Shown piece after piece: positions 6,919 through 13,068 of a stretch of 13,068 nucleotides of DNA. The notes below the pieces were generated by a model, which had not been told where the DNA came from, did not search any database, and saw nothing but the letters and a program-made list of their open reading frames with translations. Position numbers and translations under genes: made by a program. Source of the DNA: an uncultured Bacillota bacterium (GTDB taxonomy: Bacteria > Bacillota_I > Bacilli_A > RF39 > UBA660); contig CAMVNN010000020.1 in assembly GCA_947168865.1 (NCBI GenBank), positions 1-13,068 on the forward strand, read 5' to 3'. Numbering within the stretch: position 1 is the first letter of the stretch; each line of letters starts with the position of its first letter.

Positions 6919-8268
6919 CTATTTAACATTATTTGTATAATTTATTTCCCTGTCATATTCACTTGCATATGCTTTAATAATTTCATTAAAAAATCTTAAT
7001 TTCAAAACTGTGATCGCATTTCTCTTTATCATTTTTTCCATTTCTGATATAGGAATTAATGTTCTTGTATCAATTAAATTTGAATTAACTTTTACTCCAT
7101 CTCGTATATGAGTAAAAGTTTTTATCGGATCAATAAGAGTTTTACCTTCCCTACTTCTTTGCTCATTTATTTTTGCAACTCTTTCTTTAGCTTCATCCAT
7201 TCCCATACTACCTGGATTAAATAAAATGTCATGTGCAGAATCATGTGATGCATTAGCATTAACACGTGTACTTCCTTGAATGGCAATTGTATCCAAAGGC
7301 TCTAATGTATCAACAAAACTCTTAACAAGCCCAGTAGGATGTGATACATAAACGTTTCCCATAGTTCCCATCGCATCATTTAATTTTCCTGGTGTATAAG
7401 CATCTCTTATATTAGGGACAACCTCATGCGATTTCATAATAAACTTTAATAAATCATCACTTGATGAAAATATACCTGCATGTCCTGAAAAGCCTCCTAA
7501 TGCATTAGCAGAAGCATCATTTATGTGACCAACTAAGAAATTTGGAGTTCCAGTTACAAGTTTTAATTTACATTTTGGAACAATTAAATGCGTATTTTTA
7601 AGATTATACGCTTTAATAATATATTTACTAACTAATTCTTCATATGTATACCCTGAAACATGTTCCATAATTTCTTTAATTATCATCATACCTATATCAT
7701 TATAGTTATATTTATTTTTTTCTACTACACAAACATTAAAAAGAATCTCTCGTGCTTCTTCAATCGTGCTAGCATTTTTTATTAGCCCATCAGTTTTAAA
7801 TGTTGTTCCAAATGTTAATATATCACTTACTGTTAAATCTCCTAAATTAGTAAATCTAGAATCAATATCTACAATTTTATCATTTAAAGAAATTAATCCT
7901 TCTTGCATCAAATGATAACAAATAACTTGTGTATAAAACTTTGTCATTGAGGCAATATCAAACAAAGCATTTTCATTCATTTCATTACCTAAATTATTTA
8001 TATTACCACCATATAATTTAATTTTTATATTGCCAACCTGCATACCAATTGTAAAACCAGGTATACCATATTTTTGACGTATATCATCAATTTCTCGTAT
8101 ATTTTCTTCTAATAACAGGTCAATTATTTCTTGAGGGGTTTTATCCTTATTCTTTATTATTAAATCCTTCATTTGCATAATAAAAAACTCGATTTCTTCT
8201 TTATTGGCATATGATGCAATTGACATATAATCATTTATAAATTTATTAATAAGTAGATCAAAATTCAT
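6919..8268 (-). CDS. Serine beta-lactamase-like hydrolase (449 aa)
   Basis: Member of the serine beta-lactamase/penicillin-binding-protein-like hydrolase fold (class C/EstB type). The SxxK motif is S107-M-T-K110, the second motif is Y189-N-D followed by IGMMI, and the third region is GGFSGHAGIFSSSDDL (258-273), where the GHAG replaces the KTG of true beta-lactamases. The nucleophile and general-base residues are present. There is no signal peptide, so it should act in the cytosol, unlike cell-wall enzymes; an esterase, amidase or peptidase role fits better than drug resistance. About 65 mostly helical N-terminal residues precede the catalytic fold. It starts 3 bp after ffh and I see no Shine-Dalgarno site there, so it is probably translated by coupling to ffh. 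No terminator is seen after it. Its substrate cannot be told from the sequence. Confidence 0.9.
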   Translation of the reverse strand: MNFDLLINKFINDYMSIASYANKEEIEFFIMQMKDLIIKNKDKTPQEIIDLLLEENIREIDDIRQKYGIPGFTIGMQVGNIKIKLYGGNINNLGNEMNENALFDIASMTKFYTQVICYHLMQEGLISLNDKIVDIDSRFTNLGDLTVSDILTFGTTFKTDGLIKNASTIEEAREILFNVCVVEKNKYNYNDIGMMIIKEIMEHVSGYTYEELVSKYIIKAYNLKNTHLIVPKCKLKLVTGTPNFLVGHINDASANALGGFSGHAGIFSSSDDLLKFIMKSHEVVPNIRDAYTPGKLNDAMGTMGNVYVSHPTGLVKSFVDTLEPLDTIAIQGSTRVNANASHDSAHDILFNPGSMGMDEAKERVAKINEQRSREGKTLIDPIKTFTHIRDGVKVNSNLIDTRTLIPISEMEKMIKRNAITVLKLRFFNEIIKAYASEYDREINYTNNVK

Positions 8269-8271
8269 ATT

Positions 8272-9582
8272 CTAATTAAACGGTATTTTAAAATTACCAT
8301 TTGATATTCCTTTCATCATTTTTTTATAATTTTCAAATTGTTCCAATAATCTATTAACTTCTTGAACATTTCGTCCTGATCCTTTAGCAATTCTTTGCTT
8401 CCTTGTTGCTTTAATTATATAAGGATTTTGTCTTTCTTCCATTGTCATTGATTGAATTATTGCCTCAATATGTGCAATTTGTTTAGGATCAATTTGTACA
8501 TTTGTAAGTCCCATTTTTTTAGCACCAGGAATTAGTTTTATAAGATTTTCTAGTGGTCCTAACTTTCGTATTTGTTTCATTTGTGATAGAAAATCATCTA
8601 AATCATACTTTCCTTTTTGCATTTTTTTAAAAGTTTTTTCTGCTTCTTTTTCATCTATTACTTCACTTGCTTTTTCTACAAGCGATACAACATCCCCCAT
8701 ACCAAGAATTCTATCTGCCATTCGTTCTGGATCAAATAGCTCTAAACCATCAAGTTTTTCAGACACACCAATAAATTTAATTGGAACATTCGTAAGATGT
8801 CTTGCAGATAAAGCAACACCACCTCTTGTATCACCATCAAGTTTGGTTAATATAACACCTGTTAAATCCAACTTATCATTAAAACCAGTGATAACATTAA
8901 TAGCATCTTGCCCCATCATAGAATCTATGACTAAAAGAATTTCTTCTGGTTGAACACTATTTCTAATATTATTTAACTCTTCCATCAACTCTTCATCAAT
9001 ATGAAGACGTCCTGCTGTATCAATTAATACATAATCATAATTATTTTCTTTAGCATATTTAATGGCATTTACACTAGTATTAACAGGATTATTTAAGCCT
9101 TCATCATAAACAGGAATATTCAACTCTTTGCCCAATGTTTTCAACTGATCAATTGCAGCAGGTCTGTATACATCACAAGCAACAAGTAAAGGTTTCTTAG
9201 AATGTTTTTTTCTTAAGAAATTTGCAAGTTTTCCTATTGTTGTAGTTTTACCACTACCTTGAAGACCAACAAGCATAAGTATTGCTGGATTACCTTTCAA
9301 ATTTAAAGGCTTAGCTTCTCCACCTAACAATTCTTTTAATTCATCACTAACAATTTTTACAAAAACTTCCCCTGGTTTAAGACTTGTTATAACCTCCTCA
9401 CCCAAGGCTTTTTCTTTAACATTATTTGTAAATTCTTTGACAACCTTGTAATTAACGTCTGCCTCTAAAAGTGCAATACGCACCTCTCTTAGCATTTCGC
9501 TTATATTTTCTTCAGTTATTTTTCCATAACCACGTGCTTTATGAATAACACCTTCTAATTTTTCCTGTAAACCTTCAAACAT
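8272..9582 (-). CDS. ffh: Signal recognition particle protein Ffh
   Basis: GTPase subunit of the bacterial signal recognition particle. It binds SRP RNA and signal sequences of membrane proteins leaving the ribosome and delivers them to FtsY at the membrane. The N domain is at 1-90. The G domain holds G1 GLQGSGKT (106-113), DVYRPAA (137-143), DTAGRL (188-193) and TKLDGD (246-251). The M domain runs from about 300 to 436, with the RNA-binding region around RIAKGSGR (397-404). The length of 436 is normal for the family, although the Met-rich tail is short. AAAGGAGGA precedes the ATG, and a good promoter lies about 20-50 bp upstream. The usual partner ylxM is not next to it; the gene before it encodes a membrane protein and the one after a hydrolase. 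Confidence 0.99.
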   Translation of the reverse strand: MFEGLQEKLEGVIHKARGYGKITEENISEMLREVRIALLEADVNYKVVKEFTNNVKEKALGEEVITSLKPGEVFVKIVSDELKELLGGEAKPLNLKGNPAILMLVGLQGSGKTTTIGKLANFLRKKHSKKPLLVACDVYRPAAIDQLKTLGKELNIPVYDEGLNNPVNTSVNAIKYAKENNYDYVLIDTAGRLHIDEELMEELNNIRNSVQPEEILLVIDSMMGQDAINVITGFNDKLDLTGVILTKLDGDTRGGVALSARHLTNVPIKFIGVSEKLDGLELFDPERMADRILGMGDVVSLVEKASEVIDEKEAEKTFKKMQKGKYDLDDFLSQMKQIRKLGPLENLIKLIPGAKKMGLTNVQIDPKQIAHIEAIIQSMTMEERQNPYIIKATRKQRIAKGSGRNVQEVNRLLEQFENYKKMMKGISNGNFKIPFN

Positions 9583-9601
9583 AAAACATCCTCCTTTACT
9601 A

Positions 9602-9630
9602 ATTATATATATTTTTTTCCTTAATGTCGA
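9602..9630 (-). promoter_or_regulatory. Sigma-A promoter of ffh
   Basis: On the minus strand TCGACA (9630-9625), a 17-bp spacer and a perfect TATAAT (9607-9602), just before the ffh ribosome binding site. It would give a short leader and separate ffh plus the hydrolase gene from the upstream operon. Confidence 0.65.
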
Positions 9631-9641
9631 TAAACTTAAGA

Positions 9642-9664
9642 AAACTTTACAATATGTAAAGTTT
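9642..9664 (-). terminator. Weak terminator hairpin after the cadherin-like protein gene
   Basis: A perfect 9-bp A+T-rich stem (AAACTTTAC/GTAAAGTTT, 5-nt loop) overlaps the stop codon of the upstream gene and is followed on the minus strand by only TTTTC. It probably ends part of the transcription from the ATPase operon before the ffh promoter. Confidence 0.45.
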
Positions 9665-11078
9665 ATTTCTTTCTTATTATACCAAACAAAATAATAAATA
9701 CAATGCCTAATGTCATAACACCAATTAAAATATAATAAATCAAATAATTGGATTTCTCACTAGAATCATTCAAAGATTCACTATCTTTCTCAACTGATTC
9801 TTGTATATCTATTTCACTATTATCTAATATATCAGGTAATTCTTCCTCTTCCACTTTTGATAAACGTAGAATATTGATATGATACTCTTTTGTTTTTCCA
9901 TTCTCAGAAGTTACCTTAATATTCATTTTGTTATTTCCCTCATATAGATTAATATTAGAATAATCTACACTTGCTTTAGTACTTTTAGGTATTGCTTTTA
10001 CATTTGTCAAATCAGTTTCAAAAGGAACACTAATGGAATATTCATAAATATCAGTTTCAATCTTAATTACATTTTCATTAATTATTAACTCTTTTAGTGT
10101 GTTATCGGAATCTCTATTATCCATTCTTTCAATGTTAATACTATATATTTTAATATCACCATTTTCTGATTCTACCTTTAATTCAATAAAATTATCCCCA
10201 TAATTAAGATTAACTTCACGTGGACCTAATTCATCGATAAAAAAAGCCTTGTCATTTGCTGGTGTTGCTTTAATCAACACACTATCAATATTACTATTTA
10301 CCTTAATTCTAAATGATGATTTATCTTTATCATATGAAAAATCAAGTCTATTATTTTTATTATATAATTCTATTGATTCAAGTGATGCATCATGACTTTT
10401 CGATACCTCTTTTTCATATTTAATAACCAATGTATATGTATTAATATTACCATCTTCACTAGTCACCTGTATATTAACATTTGTTGGTACACCTCTTCTT
10501 AACATAACTGAACCAACACCAGTAACCATTGCCTTATCATCTTTCCCTTTAATATCAATAAATACAATCGGCTTAGTAACTACTATATTTTCATAATGAT
10601 TAATATTCGGATTAAAATTTTCTATAGATATACCATCTATAGTTATATCACTTAATTTATTATTACCTGATAAAACATTGTTATCTTTTATATTTATTTT
10701 TTTCGTTATATCATCAGTACTAAGATTATTATTTACTTTGATATTACTAAAAACAATTTGTGATTCGCCACTATCTTTGCCAACTATTTCAATTTTAAAA
10801 AGGTTAGCGTTGCTTATTGGAGTATTATATACTGCAACTATATTTCTATCAACAATATTAATATTATTATCCTCTTTAACAAATGAAATATTTAAATCTG
10901 TATTATAATTAAAACTTACATTCGTTATAGAAACATCAGAATTAATAGTCACATCACAAACAATCTTCTCACCAATACTTAATTCATCTTTTGGACAAAT
11001 TATGTTTAATGAAAATTCACTAGCTTTAACGGTAACAACTGATAAGAGACATAAAATAAATACAACATATTTATTCAC
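9663..11078 (-). CDS. Membrane-anchored surface protein with cadherin-like beta-sandwich repeats (471 aa)
   Basis: A type I membrane protein exported to the cell surface. A signal peptide covers residues 1-20 (hydrophobic core YVVFILCLLSVVTV, likely cleavage after KAS). A cohesin-like beta domain follows (about 21-130), then three repeats of the cadherin-like beta-sandwich type at about 140-221, 231-317 and 326-405, each closing with the pattern V-x-S-E-[DN]-G-x(4-5)-Y-x-[LI]-x-I. An acidic linker (408-441) leads to one membrane helix (444-468) and a basic RKK end. There is no LPxTG, so it is held by the helix and not by sortase. The start is GTG, one base after the stop of the ATPase gene, with GGAG 11 nt upstream inside that gene. 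Translation is probably coupled. A surface-binding or adhesion role fits the fold; the ligand is unknown. Confidence 0.88.
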   Translation of the reverse strand: MNKYVVFILCLLSVVTVKASEFSLNIICPKDELSIGEKIVCDVTINSDVSITNVSFNYNTDLNISFVKEDNNINIVDRNIVAVYNTPISNANLFKIEIVGKDSGESQIVFSNIKVNNNLSTDDITKKINIKDNNVLSGNNKLSDITIDGISIENFNPNINHYENIVVTKPIVFIDIKGKDDKAMVTGVGSVMLRRGVPTNVNIQVTSEDGNINTYTLVIKYEKEVSKSHDASLESIELYNKNNRLDFSYDKDKSSFRIKVNSNIDSVLIKATPANDKAFFIDELGPREVNLNYGDNFIELKVESENGDIKIYSINIERMDNRDSDNTLKELIINENVIKIETDIYEYSISVPFETDLTNVKAIPKSTKASVDYSNINLYEGNNKMNIKVTSENGKTKEYHINILRLSKVEEEELPDILDNSEIDIQESVEKDSESLNDSSEKSNYLIYYILIGVMTLGIVFIILFGIIRKK

Positions 11079-11079
11079 A

Positions 11080-12828
11080 CTAACTTATACTCCACTCTTT
11101 AAGAACATTAACATTATCACTATTTGGAACTGGTTCTGGTTTATCCATACGTATTATAGTAGGTACTTTAAATGCACTTCCAAATCCTAAACAATAACCT
11201 GGTTGTAAACTTTTCTGTTTTGCAATTATTTCATCAGTTATATATGGGACCATTTGAGTAATATACTCAATATCACGTGGATGGGTTGTTTTAAAAATAA
11301 CAAAATTAGAGCACTGTGACATAACAGTTTCAGATAATTCAACTGGTCTTTGTGTGATTAGATTAAGTAATACACCATATTTTCTTCCCTCTTTACTAAT
11401 ACGATCAAAAATATTATATCCAATTAAATCTAAATCTTCTCCAGATTTAATATAACGATGCGCTTCTTCAACAAAAATGTTAAATGGAACACTACCACGA
11501 TTAGTAAGTTTTTTTGCATATTCAAAGAACATTCTACACATTATTTTAACAATTACTTTTGCAAGAGCATCATCAATATCTTCTAAATTTATATCCACTA
11601 TTTGATTTTTTCCACCATTATCCATTAAAAGACTAGCGAGATATTGTTCAACTGTAACATTTCCAGGTACATCAAAGAATCTTGAATCTGTACTAATGCT
11701 TAATGTATGTAACTTAACTTTTAAAGTTATTGCATCACTATATGTTTTAGGATTATTTAACCAATCTTCTGACACCAATGCAAATGCAAGTGCTTTTTCT
11801 AAATCTTGAAGAGTATAACTATTATATGTTTCTGGTTCATAGTTATCATATTCGGCATTTACAAATGATGAAATATATTCAGTAACTAATATTCCCTCTG
11901 TAAAAACACCATTAGCATCAACATGAAAGCAATCCCTAAATTTACGTGTATAACCAGCACCTTGAATTACTGCTTCCAAATTTAATTCTTCAGTTTGACA
12001 TGTATTAAACAAACCAAAAATATTATTACGTTTTGTAACTGGTAAATCATTAGAATACAAAATAGATAACATAGCACGTGCTAATAAATGGTTTTTAAAT
12101 TTTTTACTTGTTTCTTCATTCTGTGAAAAAATTCTCGCTAGTTTAATCATTCTTTCAATCAAAATAATTTGATTTGATGTAGTTGCACGAAGTAATAAAG
12201 CAATATCATCTACAGATAATAACCATAATGGTATAGATAATTTTTTATAATCATAAGCTAGATTTGTTGTAATAACTTTAAAGTGATAATTCGGATTAAT
12301 TTGATTCAAGTTATTAAATGCACTAATATATTCACCATTATTTTCAAAAAAGATAAGACTTGCCTTATATGGAAGGAATCCAGGTGTATTAAAAATGCTT
12401 TGAATTATACGAGCGGTACCATAACTTTTTCCACTACCAGAGTTACCTAGAATTGTTAAATGGTTACTAAAGAAAGTATTAATATCTAAATAAAACCTTT
12501 TATTATCATAAAATGGACTAGTTCCAAAAGAAAATGTTTTTTCACTTTTAACACCAGTAATCAATTCTATTTCATCAGAATTCATCATACGCATATTGGC
12601 ATTTGTATCTGGTTTATTAATTACACCATTATAAAACTTACCATCAATTATTTCACCAATAAAATGAGTTATGATAACATTACCATCAACACTATCAATT
12701 TCACAAACAACTTTTAAATTAGTATTTTCTAATACTAAATGCAATCCCATTAAATTATAATCAGTTGTCATTTCTCCTAATTTAATCTCTGCTCCACGAT
12801 CATTAATTTTTAATATTTTTTCAAACAT
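11080..12828 (-). CDS. HerA/FtsK-superfamily ATPase (582 aa)
   Basis: A hexameric RecA-like DNA-translocase ATPase of the HerA (DUF87) type. The N-terminal 95 residues are beta-rich, matching the HAS barrel that holds partner nucleases. Walker A is GNSGSGKS (128-135), Walker B is NIFVEEAH (450-457), an Arg-finger region EGRKYG lies at 480-485, and sensor motif TQRP at 492-495. The segment FFENNGEY (160-167) replaces the usual hhDPHGEY, losing the Asp and Pro. The start follows AGGAGGATATT. The common partners NurA or a SIR2 protein are not in the visible neighbourhood; instead the next gene, one base away, encodes a surface protein. Stand-alone HerA-like ATPases of this kind occur widely in Bacillota with unknown duty, perhaps DNA repair or defence. 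The enzyme class is firm and the role is not. Confidence 0.92.
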   Translation of the reverse strand: MFEKILKINDRGAEIKLGEMTTDYNLMGLHLVLENTNLKVVCEIDSVDGNVIITHFIGEIIDGKFYNGVINKPDTNANMRMMNSDEIELITGVKSEKTFSFGTSPFYDNKRFYLDINTFFSNHLTILGNSGSGKSYGTARIIQSIFNTPGFLPYKASLIFFENNGEYISAFNNLNQINPNYHFKVITTNLAYDYKKLSIPLWLLSVDDIALLLRATTSNQIILIERMIKLARIFSQNEETSKKFKNHLLARAMLSILYSNDLPVTKRNNIFGLFNTCQTEELNLEAVIQGAGYTRKFRDCFHVDANGVFTEGILVTEYISSFVNAEYDNYEPETYNSYTLQDLEKALAFALVSEDWLNNPKTYSDAITLKVKLHTLSISTDSRFFDVPGNVTVEQYLASLLMDNGGKNQIVDINLEDIDDALAKVIVKIMCRMFFEYAKKLTNRGSVPFNIFVEEAHRYIKSGEDLDLIGYNIFDRISKEGRKYGVLLNLITQRPVELSETVMSQCSNFVIFKTTHPRDIEYITQMVPYITDEIIAKQKSLQPGYCLGFGSAFKVPTIIRMDKPEPVPNSDNVNVLKEWSIS

Positions 12829-12837
12829 AATATCCTC

Positions 12838-12924
12838 CTAAAATAATTCTTCCAATACTATTTTAATTTCTTTATTATCTACTAAATTAATTATATCATT
12901 GATTTTATTCTTTTTACTAGACAT
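12838..12924 (-). CDS. 28-residue micro-ORF ahead of the HerA-like gene
   Basis: ATG at 12924 to TAG at 12838; it begins MSSKKNKIND and ends KIVLEELF. Its stop codon overlaps the AGGAGG site of the ATPase gene, so translating it would bring ribosomes to that start. The Shine-Dalgarno match before it (AAAGAAAA) is poor. It could be a coupling leader peptide or a chance frame in A+T-rich DNA. Confidence 0.35.
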   Translation of the reverse strand: MSSKKNKINDIINLVDNKEIKIVLEELF

Positions 12925-12938
12925 TTTTAATATTTTCT

Positions 12939-13068
12939 TTAATTATTAAAAATATCTATAAACATACTATTTAAATCATCAAATTTATAATAATCACTTA
13001 ACTATTTATTATCTTTATTATCTATAATCTCTATTTGATGTCCATCTACATACGTTATATTAAAGTAA
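12939..13068 (-). pseudogene. C-terminal end of an unknown gene, with an in-frame amber codon
   Basis: The minus strand enters from the right edge in an open frame (YFNITYVDGHQIEIIDNKDNK is visible as separate short motifs such as ITYVDGHQ) up to TAG at 13004-13002. The same frame then goes on for 20 more sense codons (with DYYKFDDLNSMF) to TAA at 12941-12939. The second part has normal coding composition, which suggests either that the gene ended later before a nonsense mutation or that the match is chance. TAG is a normal stop in this genome (ffh, hydrolase and ATPase all use it), so recoding is unlikely. The product cannot be told from so short a piece. Confidence 0.4.
12955..12982 (-). 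promoter_or_regulatory. Possible promoter for the ATPase operon
   Basis: On the minus strand TTGATG (12982-12977), a 16-bp spacer and TATAGA (12960-12955). It is a moderate match in very A+T-rich DNA and would start transcription near 12948, ahead of the micro-ORF. Confidence 0.3.

Overview
The window is about three-quarters A+T and has tight same-strand operons, AGGAGG-type ribosome binding sites and the standard genetic code: all Trp codons checked are TGG, and every stop located is TAA or TAG, with no TGA. Together with ffh and the general protein style this suggests a low-GC Bacillota, most likely an uncultured gut member of the Bacilli (RF39/Erysipelotrichales-like). That placement is inferred from style, not from a marker gene search.

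Left half (1 to about 6760): accessory, mobile DNA. Two intact-looking large serine recombinases (LSRs) lie in tandem on the minus strand: LSR1 (start 1772, runs off the left edge) and LSR2 (6259-4490). Each is preceded by a small same-strand gene of 93 or 94 codons. The two small proteins look like divergent paralogues, and in both cases the recombinase promoter starts exactly 3 bp after the small gene's stop. LSR1 has a translated leader peptide whose end lies inside a rho-independent terminator, an attenuator layout. The 93-codon gene has its own promoter, a folded leader RNA of about 105 nt and a terminator ahead of its start codon, which looks like a riboswitch or attenuator of no class I recognise. 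Between LSR2 and this block, on the plus strand, is a 604-residue protein with an HExxH plus distal Glu zinc-protease signature and no recognised family. It converges on LSR2 across a GC-rich, highly foldable 95-bp segment that I cannot identify.

Boundary (6690-6882): a tRNA-Gly(UCC) gene with an encoded CCA, a strong promoter and a terminator. The mobile block begins just past its 3' end.

Right half (6919-13068): chromosomal-looking genes, all on the minus strand. In transcription order they are: the end of an unknown gene (with an in-frame amber codon) at the right edge, a 28-codon micro-ORF, a HerA/FtsK-type ATPase, a secreted and membrane-anchored protein with three cadherin-like beta-sandwich repeats (one base from the ATPase gene, GTG start), ffh with its own promoter, and a cytosolic serine beta-lactamase-like hydrolase 3 bp after ffh.

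The main candidate for something new is the repeated module [small protein - promoter - regulated leader - LSR], in which the small proteins could be recombination directionality or control factors, together with the leader RNAs that seem to gate expression.
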